Below, in pieces: positions 11,592 to 22,970 of a DNA stretch of 64,000 bases. Below the pieces are notes generated by a model. It was not told the origin of the DNA. It saw nothing but the letters and a program-made list of their open reading frames with translations, and did not search any database. Origin of the DNA: Psococerastis gibbosa (lineage: Eukaryota > Arthropoda > Insecta > Psocodea > Psocidae); NCBI GenBank assembly GCA_963971405.1, contig OZ020486.1, forward strand, positions 37,471,419 through 37,535,418. Reading direction: 5' to 3'. Numbering within the stretch: the first letter of the stretch is position 1; every line of letters starts with the position of its first letter. The position numbers and the translations under genes were made by a program.

Positions 11592-11829
11592 GTTTGAAGC
11601 AGTAGAAAAATACGACGATCGGCACATCATAGTGATGTTTTTGGAATGTCTTTGGTTTATTGTCCGCTCGCACGCAGATGAAGTTTGTCACATGGCCATC
11701 TTCATTCACCAAATCCTGGCGCCCTCCATCATGTCTTTGCCCCTTCCGCTGATGGCTTTCCTCTGGAGCTCGTTATCTAAGACTGGACCGACACCCACCT
11801 TCTGGTCAACGCAAACAGCATACATTGAG
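11592..11829 (+). CDS. Piezo: Piezo exon 8 of window (transmembrane blade segment)
   Basis: Acceptor gctgcag, donor gtacag at 11830. Phase 2 in, phase 0 out. Encodes FEAVEKYDDRHIIVMFLECL and continues through IHQILAPSIMSLPLPLMAFL and WSSLSKTGPTPTFW. The SLPLPL..FLW.SL....P...FW pattern is a hallmark of Piezo proteins. Confidence 0.9.
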
Positions 11830-11869
11830 GTACAGTGTACGAGTAAGATTAATGCATTACTACCCCAGG

Positions 11870-13171
11870 CGCGGATTTAGAAGTTTTTCTCGGAGGGCGC
11901 GGGAGAAAAAATGCTGAGAATTTTGCTAGGAAATCCTCCCTTATAATCACAACTTACTACCACTATGAAAGAACGTATTTACTCTTTCCTATTTATATAT
12001 TAGAATAGTGAATTGGGAGTGGCTATGACCATCCATGAGGGATATAATATTTAGTCTGCGACTATTTTTCCTACCCTAAAGCATTTAATTGTCCAATTCG
12101 GTAGGCGAACGTACGTCGTACACAAGGCCATGCCCACGAATTTTGAGAGGGGGTTTCAGTCCATATTAAGATACTGTAGTATATATATATATATATATAT
12201 AGATATATTCAACTTTCAAGTACATATAATAATTAACTACTACACATGTTTTACCTGGCAAACAGGAGGGCTTCTGTCGTTTCGTCGGGATTCGATCCAA
12301 ATACGTCCAGCATTAACTCACCACTCCAGCCATTGAGTCACCGCACGCAGATCTGTCAAATAACAAATAGGGTGTTATTTACCCTACAATAACCGAATAC
12401 CGTGAACATGTGACAAGAATGAAAGAACCTATCAGAGGTCCTCATTGATAAGCCAATCAGAACGAATTTTTTCATTGTTTTTTTTTTTTGTGCAGAGGAG
12501 GGGAGCAAGTAGCATAAAAACCATATGGCACCCTTAATTATGAACGCCGCCGCCCAAATAGAGCGCTGGACATTTAATTGGACCGTGAACGTTTTTTATT
12601 ATATTCTATTTTTAAATTCGACAAAAGCATGCACATGCATATTATACTATATAACAACAAAAAATTAAAAAACAAAATATATACAGTAATCGTAAACCCC
12701 TCCCCCCCCCCCCCCCCCCGTTTCACCACTGGCCTGACAGCTTTCACTGTAAATTAGCATTTTTTCGATAGAAATCCAAACGTTATTGCTATCAATACGC
12801 GTAAAACCGGCCTGCTTTTTGTTTTAAAAAAAAATCCACCGGGCTCGCCTTTAGGCCTCCTGACTCCTCGAGCGCCAGCGCAAGGGACACTATGGTCATG
12901 CCCCTTAATTTAACAACTGCGTACGTCTTTTTTCAACAAAAATAGGCCTCTTTCGACCGCTTTATTATCTATTCATTCAAACTACTTCAACTATACGATA
13001 TTGGACTACGACCATTCACACACAACTCATGCGAGCCCCGAAGGGGCGAGTTGCCACCCATCGACTGCAGGCACATTTTGTTTTTAAGTAATATTTATTT
13101 ATTTAGGCGTTGTCACGTTAAACTATCGTCTGTAAACCGACTTTACAGACCAATTTTTTATTTAATTGTAG
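11870..13171. other. Piezo intron with simple repeats and a tRNA-like box pair
   Basis: Holds a (ta)n microsatellite at 12180-12202 and a long C run at 12700-12719. On the minus strand at 12250-12355 there is a possible SINE head with box-B-like ggatcgaatccc. No exon is seen. Confidence 0.4.
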
Positions 13172-13308
13172 GGAATCATGATCATTAAAGTGCTGACCAA
13201 GAACTTGCATTACAATAGATTAGAAAGTGCAACAATCATCGGCATCGAAGAGAACGACCAGAACGTATTGATTGACATTGCACTCTTGCTGTTATTCTTT
13301 ATCCACAA
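13172..13308 (+). CDS. Piezo: Piezo exon 9 of window
   Basis: Acceptor tttaattgtag, donor gtaagc at 13309. Encodes KVLTKNLHYNRLESATIIGI and DIALLLLFFIHK, a reentrant/TM segment equivalent to the family's ..IIG.E.....YDLILLL.LF.H. stretch. Phase 0 in, 2 out. Confidence 0.85.
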
Positions 13309-13794
13309 GTAAGCCAATTTTTTTTATAAAGACTCAAGCGCGGAAGCGCATTATTCAAGTTCCCTTCATTCAACCACCACCCCTCCCCCCCCCCCTACGT
13401 TGCCCTATCCAAAATAAACTAGCCAAACCATCAAAAGTAACCAGCTCTTTTGGCAATTTATAGTCGTATTCGGCGGTCATTTGTAGCTATAAAAATGATT
13501 GAATTTCATACACATTGTTGAGGACAAAAGACAAACTCGTACTCTAATTTCCTTAAATGCATAGAAGAAAAAAGAATAAGGAAATGTTCTTCCAACTTTT
13601 GTACAAAAAATGGACAGATTGTCTCGTAATGTAATAGGATATGTGTTCTAGCATTCGAAAAATTGAAAACCACTTTATCGAAGAAACGAAATGGCGAACA
13701 ATAAGACTATAAACTCTAGTTTTCATGCTAACCATAAAAAATAAAAAATGTTGTATTATTAGTAAGTGCTTAAAATTAAATCGAGACGAAAAAA

Positions 13795-13900
13795 GATTCT
13801 CAAGCATTATCTAAGATATATTGTTTAATTATTTTCTTAAAGCTACTGAGCGAATTAGCTGCCCTAACCTCCATAGGTATTATAGGATACAAGTAAAGTA
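13795..13900. repeat. Interspersed repeat fragment shared with 40510-40600
   Basis: The block tctaagatatattgtttaat followed by tattttcttaaagctactga is nearly identical at 40527. Possibly a retrotransposon 3' piece; identity not recognised. Confidence 0.5.
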
Positions 13901-14079
13901 AAGTAAAAATGTATTCCTCCAAAACATTACAGAATATTTTCATTGATACCAATTTTCAATGCAACGACAATACAATACAATATATGCATGACTGCTTGAT
14001 AGGCCATCCACCCTGTGCAACTTTAATTACATAGGTACCTGTTCTTTTAATGTTCTTTGATCCTACGCCCTCATTACAG

Positions 14080-14196
14080 GAGCGGACTAAAAAGCAGAGG
14101 ACTTTGGCACGCTGATGATGCCAAAAAGACAATATCACCAATTCAGTGGGGAAGCAGCAAAGGAAAAGAAACATGCGCTACACGATCACTGCACAG
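14080..14196 (+). CDS. Piezo: Piezo exon 10 of window
   Basis: Acceptor ctcattacag, donor gtaatg at 14197. Encodes SGLKSRGLWHADDAKKTI and a polar tail. The LKS.GLW motif is typical of Piezo directly after the preceding TM segment. Phase 2 in and out. Confidence 0.85.
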
Positions 14197-14331
14197 GTAA
14201 TGCAATTAAAGAAAAGTGAAGACGTGGAGAAAAGTAAAAGCCTGTTTGGTCAGTAAGTCCACATAAAGTGTTGCACTCACTGCGGATCAGCCAGGTTTCA
14301 AAAATTTTGGGCCTCCTCCAACATAAAATCC

Positions 14332-14538
14332 AGGACATGTAGCGTAGTGGTACGGACTCTGACTTTCACCCGAAAGGTTGTTGGTTCGAGTCCCACACTG
14401 GCTACATTGTCTGGCCATGCTTCGGAGGGCATGTAAAGCAGGCGGTCCCGGGTCATCCTAGTTGAGTGTAAGAGAGGGCTTTATAGCCCTAACTCCACTA
14501 GGTTGGCTTAGTAATAGAAACAATAAAAAGTCCTTATT
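14332..14538 (+). mobile_element. tRNA-derived SINE, copy 1
   Basis: Head with Pol III box A (tagcgtagtggtacgg) and perfect box B (ggttcgagtcc), a conserved body (aaagcaggcggtcccggg; gagagggctttatagcccta) and an A/T-rich tail. An 8-bp duplication taaaatcc flanks it (14324-14331, 14539-14546). Other copies are at 17673, 23912, 36679, 40367 and 46981. Confidence 0.9.
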
Positions 14539-14539
14539 T

Positions 14540-15030
14540 AAAATCCTAATGCGTGGGGGCCCCAACAATTATTGCTCTTTAGCTTAATGTTCTCTTAACG
14601 GTCCAGACCCAAAGGGTGGAGTCAGAAATATTTCTCGGGGGGGGGGGGGGGGGGATCCTATTTATCTTTTATCTAAACTCTGATTACATTATGATACCCG
14701 GATATAAGGCAGAAGGTCGCACTTATAATTTGGAGTGAACAGCACTGAATTGTTCAAATGCTAAATTATTAATTTCGCGCAGGTCAAGGCCGTGCTCAGG
14801 TTTTCATTTCGGGGGGGAGGGGGGGACCCAATAAAAAAATTATTTTTACGTAATTTATTAATGAATTAATGGATGAATTCTTCAAACAATACATGTTTAC
14901 ATAAGAAAATTTATTTCGGGGGGGGGGGGGTCCGGACCCCTTAGACTCCCTTTGGGCGCAGCCATGGTGCAGGTACAACTAGTTTAGCTTGAAAAATTTT
15001 TAACGGCTATTTTCTTTCTTTTTGTTTTAG
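14540..15030. other. Intron stretch with G homopolymers
   Basis: G runs at 14637-14654, 14812-14824 and 14919-14930. No exon is recognised. Confidence 0.4.
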
Positions 15031-15178
15031 ATTCAAGCAGCATTTAGAAGTAATAAAAGACTTTTTTCGACAGCTGCAAGTGTCGCCCACAGTAATCTCA
15101 TTGGATGTGTACAAATACATATTTATCTGCGATTTTTTGAATTTGCTATTCGTATTCTTTGCATACGACGCCTTCACG
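15031..15178 (+). CDS. Piezo: Piezo exon 11 of window (FFRQL segment)
   Basis: Acceptor ttgttttag, donor gtaagt at 15179. Encodes FKQHLEVIKDFFRQLQVSPT and DVYKYIFICDFLNLLFVFF. The FFRQL..S.....DVY..MF..DF pattern is diagnostic for Piezo. Phase 2 in, 0 out. Confidence 0.93.
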
Positions 15179-15339
15179 GTAAGTCTTTGTTTTGTAAAAG
15201 AACCCTTTATTCATTTATTGGATACATCCGCAAGATTCGTAGAACGCCACCATATACTACCACATTCAAGGACGGATTTTGCCTCTAATCTAGGTACTAG
15301 GTACACTGTAAACCCATTGTTATTTAGTGTACGTTAATT

Positions 15340-16070
15340 TATTTCGGGGGGGGGGGTCCGGACCCTCTGACCCCCCCCCTAAAATCCTCCCTTGATTACA
15401 TTACGCTGCTGTTTATAAACCTGCTTATCCTTCGCGGCAAATCTTTATGATTTTCTTTAACCCCACTTAAACTGCCGTCGACGTCATCAGAGGAGATATA
15501 CCACCCCCTTCCCCACCCCCTCCCAACGTATATGACAATTCATAACCAAAACCATGGTTTTTCGCATTTTTCACATAAATTTTTAGGTTATGTGAAAAAA
15601 GTTTATTCACTAAAGTTGTAGATCTTTTTATTACCTACATTTTTGCTATTTGACATTTTCCATAAGACATGTAGTTTTGCCGGAAATGAATTGTATTTTG
15701 TATTATGTATTGTTATTGAACTGTATTTCACCCTTAAAAACCCACCCCCACCTACTTCTCGAACTCAGATCGCCCGTAATTTATTTTCCCTTTAATTTCT
15801 GTCATATTATCTTCCATTTCCAATAGGTTTCATTCTACTATATTATGATGTCTTTAAAAAATGATTTACCCTGGACTATATGCATTACTAATTGTCAAAA
15901 ATCTATAAAATAGACTACATACTTGATTAATGGACTGATTCAGAACAATCCTTACGATATCGGTATGCATTACAATTTGTCAAAAATCTAAAATATAGAC
16001 TACCTGATTAGTTGACTGGTTGAGAACAATCCCTACGATATCCGTATGAATTATAACTTGTCAATTTCAG
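15340..16070. other. Piezo intron with a ~90-bp tandem repeat next to the acceptor
   Basis: After G/C runs near 15345-15380, two tandem copies (about 15877-15965 and 15966-16060) share aattgtcaaaaatctataaa/aaatat and gaacaatccttacgatatc. A partial third copy (tatgaattataacttgtc) runs straight into the acceptor of the next exon. Confidence 0.7.
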
Positions 16071-16282
16071 CCTGTTGATACCCCAGCCACGGCCGATTTT
16101 ATAATAGAAAACAATATTCCGTCATCATACGTCGTGACTCTTTTACTGGTCTGTTCGGTCTTGCTGCTGAAGCGCGCCATGTACCTACGGAGAGCCACGC
16201 TGGCCAAAGTTGTGCTTTTCATCAGCCTCGTTCTGCTGATACACGCATGGCTCTTCATTGGCCTACCTGTTTTAACAGAAAG
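16071..16282 (+). CDS. Piezo: Piezo exon 12 of window
   Basis: Acceptor tcaatttcag, donor gtaaga at 16283. Encodes ENNIPSSYVVTLLLVCSVLL, then KRAMYLRRATLAKVVLFISL and LIHAWLFIGLPVLTE(R). IP...V..LL, RA.YLRK..L.K and H.W.F..LP..TER are Piezo landmarks. Phase 0 in, 2 out. Confidence 0.95.
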
Positions 16283-16717
16283 GTAAGAATGTATTTCAAA
16301 TTTGTCAGTAAAAAATACGACCTTACGGCGGAAAGAAAAGCATCGCGCGCAACAGCAACAATTTCAAACATCATAGTTAATAGAGTAGAATGGCAGCCTG
16401 CACAAACGTGAATGAATAACTGATCCGGAAATAAGTGAAACTAATCAGTTAATATAGGTACCAAAATAGAAAATTACGAGGGAAAAAATTGCCCATGGTT
16501 AATATAAAAATAAAAACATAATCAGTTGGCTCAACTTCAGAAAAATGTTTTTTTTTTTTTTTTTTAATTCAAAACCGAAAAAAACTTAGGAAAACATACT
16601 GTTCGGTTTATTTACTCTATTTAGCACCTAACATATACCTGTAGTTATATAGTTCTAACAATGTTCGAAGAAAAAAATTTAAACTTTTTTTTTAGTTTGC
16701 CCTAAATAAAAAATCCC

Positions 16718-17325
16718 TTTCGGCTCTGGCCGATCAGGTGTAGGGAGATTCCAGATGTAGATAAAAAAAAAACTTTATTTTTTTCCCGACCACAACATCA
16801 ACATACAAAACACTTTGTGCTCCAAATTTCAAACTTTCAAATTTCACTTTGACTGGACGCCAACTTGTAATCGTTGAATTGTCGTAAAAAGTGTTGACTA
16901 CCATAATCGTAGATAATAATAAGGGCTTTAAGCCAAATTTTATTTCATTCCGCTGTGACCAATATTAACCGAGATATGAATTATATAAGGTTTCAATCGA
17001 CCGCCATCTTGGAACTAAATTGTGGATCTAGCTGGTAAACGAACTCGATCAAGACATTTGTAGGATCAATTTCTGTGTCAAGTCTCATCAAAACCAGATA
17101 ATATTTACGGAAGTTAGGGTGTTTCTTAAAATCGATATACCTACGTACAAACATACTGTAAATACATACATACATACATATATACACCTATATATAATAG
17201 TATAACATTTTGAACAGAGGGTGGTTTTAGGCTCAGGGGGTCATGAAATGAAAAGTTGTGAAGACATTTTCCGGAAGTCGGACATTGGTTGACGTCTGAA
17301 TAGGCAGCTGAATCTCCCTAAAAAT
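16718..17325 (-). repeat. Rep-C interspersed repeat, copy 1
   Basis: Contains cggctctggccgatcaggtg then tagggagattcc at the left and tgaatctccctaaaa at the right. The whole block is an inverted match to 61450-62125, sharing for example caagacatttgtaggatcaa and ccgccatcttgg in related form. Non-coding; family unknown. Confidence 0.7.
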
Positions 17326-17545
17326 TGCCCCGATATATGATTTTTGTGAACCTAAATGCCAAATTTAATCCAAATCCACCAAGCAGTTCGCCCAAAAATC
17401 GGCGAACAGACAAACAGACATTTCTTAAAAATGGGTACTGGGACCTCAAAACGTGTAGATCCATTAAAATCACGATTTTGAAATATTCAACCATCTCATA
17501 GCTTTTTTTTATATACTGCGTTTAAATAGGAAAGAAAACAATTAG
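17325..17545 (-). repeat. Rep-A fragment
   Basis: Inverted partial Rep-A (gaacagacaaacagacattt; gacctcaaaacgtgtagatc) abutting Rep-C. Confidence 0.65.
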
Positions 17546-17672
17546 GATAAGGACCTGTAGGAGATCTGTGAAAGAAACGACCGGACACTCCCCCCCCCCC
17601 GCACTTGCCGTACTATAAATTTTTGGGAAAAACGTCAAATTTCAAAAGTAATATATTAATATCGCCATGTCA

Positions 17673-17883
17673 GGCCATGTACAGTAGTGGCACGGACTCA
17701 GACTTTCACCCGAAGGGTTGTTGGTTTGAGTCCCACACTTGCTACATTTTCTGGCCATGCTTCGGAGAGCATGTAAAGCAGGCGGTCCCGGGCTTTCCCA
17801 GTTGAGTGTAAGAGAGGGCTTATAGCCCTAACTCCACTAGGCTGGCTTAGTAATAGAACAAAAAAGTCAATATTTTATTTATT
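17673..17883 (+). mobile_element. tRNA-derived SINE, copy 2
   Basis: Same family as the copy at 14332: box A region tacagtagtggcacgg, a box-B-like ggtttgagtcc with one change from consensus, body tatagccctaactccactag and an A/T tail. Confidence 0.85.
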
Positions 17884-18008
17884 TATCATTGATGATCGTC
17901 TGATTTTATGCTTAGGTCTATAACGCCCCCTCCCCCTCCAGTTGCAGCCATTGGCGATAGCCTGATGTATCTAGGTAGTAATTTAGTAATGCCAAAATTA
18001 TTTTTCAG

Positions 18009-18167
18009 GTCTTTTTCTGAACAGCTGTGGACTAACCTATTTTACATAACTAATTGCATTTCATTTCTACTGTTTGCATACGAAATAAGAAATGGTTCGC
18101 CGCCTGAAATCCATGAAAACTTCATAACAAAGAACTACAACTATATTAATCAATGGGGCTACCGAAT
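18009..18167 (+). CDS. Piezo: Piezo exon 13 of window (anchor, part 1)
   Basis: Acceptor tttttcag, donor gtaagt at 18168. Encodes QLWTNLFYITNCISFLLFAY and IHENFITKNYNYINQWGYR. The (G)NF.TK.YNY.N motif marks the Piezo outer-helix/anchor region. Phase 2 in and out. Confidence 0.95.
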
Positions 18168-18224
18168 GTAAGTACATTACATTACACTTACAATGGTAAT
18201 AAACAGGTTTTACGACAAATCAAT

Positions 18225-18745
18225 TTCAAGATTTCAAGATGGCGTCCAAAGTGAAAATAATGTGATACTTAAGTATAGAAGTTCATAGTCGTCATTGTGG
18301 TTCGAAATTTGAAACACAAGAGTGTTTTGATTGTTGATTTTGCCGTCGGGAAAATAATGAAGTGTTGTCTAACTTACTTTTAATTGCATAGTTACGTAGC
18401 GTAGGTAGGATAGAGGAAAAACTTGCACGGAATCTCCCTACATCTGCAGCCTGATCGAGGCGATTATAATACCGGTATTTATTTAATCCCCTGGTATTAA
18501 AAATGTAAACAAGATAATTTTATAATGGAAAGTGCTATTCAAAATTTGTTTGTTTACAGTTATAATCCTAGGGTATTTATTTAATCCCCTGGTAATAAAA
18601 ATGTAAACAAGATAATTTTATAATGGAAAGTGCTATTCAAAATTTGTTTGTTTACAGTTATAATCCTAGGGTATTTATTTAACCCCGGTATTATAATCGC
18701 CTCGATCAGGCTGCTGATCGGCCAGAGCCGAAAGAGATATTTTTT
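18225..18745 (+). repeat. Rep-C fragment split by a foldback MITE
   Basis: The left part (18225-18445, with tctccctacat) and the right part (18715 onward, tgatcggccagagccgaaag) are contiguous in the copy at 61.4-62.1 kb, where tccctacacctgatcggcc is uninterrupted. Confidence 0.7.
18446..18714. mobile_element. Foldback MITE (GCAGCCTGATCGAGGCG) with internal tandem duplication
   Basis: The ends gcagcctgatcgaggcgatt and the inverse of the same sequence bracket two 98-bp direct copies beginning at 18474 and 18572 (ggtatttatttaatcccctg). The single-unit relative lies at 19573-19736. Confidence 0.8.
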
Positions 18746-18807
18746 ACTAATGAGGAATAATCAAATAGGCCTATGGGAAGGATATAGTGTTCTTTTTCTA
18801 TTTCAAG

Positions 18808-18934
18808 ACTGCAATTCATCCCATTCTTTACAATCTTCAAAATGGTGGTGGATTGGATGAACACCAAGACATCTTTGACAATAATGGAATGGTTCAAAAT
18901 GGAGCGCATATATCAAGTAGTATTTGATGTAAAG
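18808..18934 (+). CDS. Piezo: Piezo exon 14 of window (anchor, part 2)
   Basis: The acceptor tatttcaag (AAG) before 18808 is unusual but keeps frame. Donor gtacga at 18935. Encodes LQFIPFFTIFKMVVDWMNTK and TSLTIMEWFKMERIYQVVF, matching the family's PF..E...V.DW...DT.....W...ED.Y pattern. Phase 2 in, 0 out. Confidence 0.9.
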
Positions 18935-19162
18935 GTACGAAACTTTTGCATGCACTAGTGGTAGACAGTCTGGGTCAGAAAGGATTAATATAACCTAGTA
19001 GATGCTGGACAGGCTGACTTGTTAAGAAACTCAATTAGGCTATTTCATTATTGTTATCGCTTAAATTGAGATATTTATAATGACATTTGATTTTATACTA
19101 CCGCGTAATGCTTTAATCCTCCGGTTACCTCTTAGAAACTGATCCATTATTTTTATTTTCAG

Positions 19163-19410
19163 TGTACTCTAAGGGCAGAAAAGGATTACCCCTCCGCAAG
19201 AGGAAAAAGTGTCTCCCAAAGAAAAAGACTGTGCTTGGGGTTACTGGTTTTATTGGCACTAATGACTATTTTATGGTTTCCGATGATTCTCTTCACTTTT
19301 TTCAAGTCCGTTTCCCAATCGACTCCACCAAGTGAGGCAAAACTTAGTTTCAGAATAAATTATTTTGACAACCTTTTCTCACATGATTTTAGTCCAAATG
19401 ACATTCATAA
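19163..19410 (+). CDS. Piezo: Piezo exon 15 of window (outer helix into cap)
   Basis: Acceptor ttattttcag, donor gtaagt at 19411. Encodes AEKDYPSARGKSVSQRKRLC, a TM helix (LLVLLALMTILWFPMILFTF) and the cap start (FFKSVSQSTPP, LSFRINYFDNLF). ER.YP...G.......K and .WFP......K are Piezo hallmarks. Phase 0 in, 2 out. Confidence 0.95.
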
Positions 19411-19572
19411 GTAAGTTGTTATATGGTATACTTGCATAGGCACTGTGCGGCTGTGCCGTACAGTATTATTTACTTATTTAACGAGATTTTTCAAGTGTTG
19501 TAGATGGGAACCGTTATCAGAGACAATACAGTAACTTTATTGACCTTTTACAAGGTTATAACTGTTTTTGAA

Positions 19573-19736
19573 TAGCTGCAGCCTGATCGGGGCGTTTATA
19601 ATACCGGTATTTATTTAATCCACTGGTAAACAAGATCATTTTATAATGGAAAATGCTATTCAAAATTTGTTTGTTTACAGTTATAATCCTAGGGTATTTA
19701 TTTAACCCCGGTATTATAATCACCTCGATGAGACTG
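19573..19736. mobile_element. Foldback MITE, single-unit relative of 18446
   Basis: gcagcctgatcggggcgttt at the left, and an inverted, slightly diverged end at the right. The core (ttgtttgtttacagttataa) is shared with 18446-18714. Confidence 0.75.
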
Positions 19737-20099
19737 CTGGTAGTCAAATCTAATTTTGAATACCCATAATAGTTCAAAACTAATGGGACAACAGTGGGAT
19801 CTAATGGGTTCATTATTGTAATTTTGGGCCTTTCGGCCCAAAATTAACCCATATGGAAAATAAAGACAATTTTCTTTCTTTCTCTCAAACATTTCCATGC
19901 TTAAAGTAACATAAATCATTTAAACAGTTTTACTGATAAACATGAATCAATGAAACTTGATGACATCTATACCAATTGAGAATATATAAATATTTTTTTA
20001 CTTAGATGTAAACTATTAAAATAAGGGATTCTCTTACTTTGTATAGTTTCTTAATTCGGACTAACTATTGTATGAAAGCAACTCTCTGCTACGTTTCAG

Positions 20100-20290
20100 A
20101 TTTACTGAAGAACAATATCTTGAATTGAGAACAGATTTAAAAGGGAAAATCAAGGAAGCAAAGGACTTATTTGCCAAATACGACCACGAAGAAGTGTATT
20201 ATTTTAGGTTAAACCATTATTCAGATACTAACTGGCAAATAGCGCCTGGACGGCGTAACGAACTGGTGGCTATGCTGATGAGTGACCGTG
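20100..20290 (+). CDS. Piezo: Piezo exon 16 of window (cap domain, before the Polinton)
   Basis: Acceptor acgtttcag, donor gtaaac at 20291. Encodes TEEQYLELRTDLKGKIKEAK, LNHYSDTNWQIAPG and ELVAMLMSDRG. The S...W.I.PP-like motif is typical of the Piezo cap. Phase 2 in, 1 out. The following intron (20291-37724) is 17,434 bp and contains LINE debris, a hAT-like MITE and the Polinton. Confidence 0.92.
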
Positions 20291-20439
20291 GTAAACACTA
20301 ATAATTATAAATGACTAAACAATTAAATTAAATTAGCCCACATTAGGAAGATGGTATTGTGAATAAAATAAAATCAGAAATAGCTAAGCTTAAATAAATG
20401 TAATAATCATAAATATAATAGTAATACACATTCAGCATG

Positions 20440-20672
20440 GCAGGGCGACTCGCTTAGGTGTGAATAACAATCTACAAATACCCAAGTATCAAACATCCAA
20501 TTTTCAACATTCACATGCATATTTATCTATCTTAGCTTACAACCGGCTACCATATGAAATAAAACAACTACAGGTATCAAATAATAAATATTTCCAGACT
20601 CAAATTAGCCAATTCCTAAATTCCAACAACAATTCAGAATATTTATCTCAAATAGTTCCTAACTACAATTAA
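20440..20672 (+). mobile_element. LINE reverse-transcriptase C-terminal remnant
   Basis: The frame ending at 20672 reads ILAYNRLPYEIKQLQ and FQTQISQFLN, the usual C-terminal signature (YN.LP..I....S...FK..L..FL) of jockey/CR1-type reverse transcriptases. Only the tail is present. Confidence 0.6.
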
Positions 20673-21069
20673 ATGTGCTCCCTACTAACTTATTTATATT
20701 TCCTATATTATTGTTTGAATTTCCTATTAACTATTATTATTATTATAATTTTCATTTAATTTTCAAAGATAGCCATTGTGTGAAGTTGTGTGTTCGGTTA
20801 CCAAAATTTCATTTCTACTTTTATCATAGAGTTAAGTGAGTAACAATGATTAAACCGTATTAAATAGAAAATAATACTAATCTAAATATCTAAAAACTTA
20901 CAATTAAAAACGGAAATTACGAAGCTGAAGTAGTGTCCTTTAAACTGGAACTATAGTACGAAGTTGAAGAGTACAGCAAAACAGCATAGAAAAACTCCTG
21001 TCAAGACTAACACAACTAGAGATTCGCCTGAAATCTCAGTCCCAACACACTATAACGTCATTGAAATAG

Positions 21070-22710
21070 TTGAAGTTGCGTAAGCAATTAAGTGCAGTAA
21101 TGGGCGTGAAATGTATTAAATGTGATGAAAACATATCAAACAACTCAATTAAAGTTAAATGTCATGGGAGTTGCCAGGGCAGTTTTCATCTGGAATGTAG
21201 GAATCTATCGGCAAGAACATACAAAAGTAAGTCTGAAGTAGAAAAAAAGAAATGGATCTGTACAGGCTGCCGTGAGCAAAAGAAATCCAATAGAAAACAG
21301 GAAACCGAATCAGAAGACTCAGAAAGTGAAGATGACATGGAAATTGAAAGTGGTGGTACAGAACTATCCAGTGGAAAGACATCAAAATTAGAAAAAAACT
21401 TGATGAACTCCTAGCAGGTAATACAAAAACCAATAAATTATTGGAGTCGCTTACGAAAACCATCCAAACACTCGAGACGGCTCTGTACGAAAAAGATAAG
21501 ATAATTTACGAATTGAAGGAAGAGATACAGTATACACGTTATTCAGCAACACTACCGGAGTAAGTGTCTAGAAGTACACAACATACCAAACAAGGAAAAC
21601 GAAAACAAAGAAGACCTCGAAAAAAACATAAAAAAGGTTGGAACGGTGATAGGGACCAATATCGAAGGAAATGACATGGAGACATTTTACAGAATCCCAG
21701 CAAGAAATGCCGACAAACCTGGCCCAATATTCATTGAATTCCTAACAAAGAAAAAAAGAAATGAAATAATGGAGAAAAAAAGGAAATTAATGATCACAGA
21801 AGACATGATACTAGGAAACGGAAATAAAAACAAGATATACATAAATGAAAGTTAAACCAGGTCGAGCAAGCAATTATTATTCCAGGCAAAAGAAAAGGCA
21901 AGAAATGAAGGGTTCAAGTTTGTGTGGACGAAGGAAGGCAAAATATATGTAAGAAAAGAAGAAAACAGTCGCGTGCACCGCATAAGAAATGGAGAAGAAC
22001 TCAAGAAGATATAACAGATGAAGAAAATGAAAAAAAGGGAAAGAGAAGAAAATCAACTTTATTTACCCTCATGTAGGAAAGGTAATGGCACTGCAAAATA
22101 TAAATATAAATATAAATGTGAGAGTAATATAACAACCACCACATAAAGTACTATAAAAAGTTTTCATCTCAACATAGCATCAATTAGGAAGCACTTTGCC
22201 GAGTTACAAATAGATATGTAGACGAAAAATACAGCTTTCCAGATATACTACCAATAGGAATCCTGTACAAATATCTTATAATAAAGAATAACTATTTTAA
22301 GTATTTAAGCAAAATTGCTGGAAACACACAGAATAAAAGGCAACTGAGGAATGAAGACACATTGAGACAGAATATTCCTATAACACATAACAAGTACGGC
22401 AGACGCCTCAATGAATCAGTTTTACCAGAGATATTTAACTAATTGCCACTTAAACTAAAAGAATTGAACCAAATAGGGAAAATATAAAAAAATATAAAAA
22501 AATACTTAATTTCAAACACAGACTATTAAACATTTTATTATACATATAATTTCATGTATATATATTTATATTATGTATATAAATTTTATTATATATAGAA
22601 CAATATCATCCTTCAGAGTTCAGAGGGATCTCATTCATTGCCAGAAGGCTAGAGTGAGTACTCTATAATGGTTTATTATTATTAATTATTAATTAAATTT
22701 TATATCTTGC
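21070..22710 (+). pseudogene. Non-LTR retrotransposon: broken PHD-finger ORF1 and deleted ORF2
   Basis: ORF1 begins near 21100 with a PHD/zinc-finger module (CIKCDENI, KCHGSCQGSFHLECR, KWICTGCREQ), then an acidic stretch, a coiled-coil-like segment, and a LINE ORF1 core (TFYRIPARN, PIFIEFLTKKKRNEIMEKKR, FKFVWTKEGKIYVRKEE). It is interrupted by frame changes near 21400 and 21540 and a stop at 21853. Downstream, 22170 starts like ORF2 (FHLNIASIRKHF) and jumps to a reverse-transcriptase tail (YGRRLNESVLPE), so the endonuclease and polymerase are deleted. Dead copy; CR1/jockey-like by pattern. Confidence 0.75.
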
Positions 22711-22741
22711 AGTGCCACTGCACTAAGATCGCCCGATAAGC

Positions 22742-22955
22742 GGAAGCTTGAGCGTGATAATTATACTATTATACAAATTGTTTTTTTCAATATAAGCAAC
22801 TTGTCCGGGGTTACTGGTCAAGGAAAAAAAGTAAAAAAAAAGTAAAGTAATTATTATTATTATTATAAGCTTGAGCGTGATAATCATATTTAATAAGAAA
22901 TTGTTTTTTTTTTTCAATATATGCACCTTGTCCGGGGTTACTGGTCAAGGAAAAA
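22742..22955 (+). repeat. ~125-bp tandem duplication
   Basis: Two copies start aagcttgagcgtgataat (22743 and 22867) and end tccggggttactggtcaagg (22805 and 22931). Confidence 0.75.
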
Positions 22956-22970
22956 AGTGAAAAGTGAAGT

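Noticed and set aside
14332-14410. Possible tRNA gene (intact A and B boxes)
   Set aside because: The box pair is the head of a dispersed SINE with target duplication and tail; no plausible cloverleaf acceptor stem was evident.
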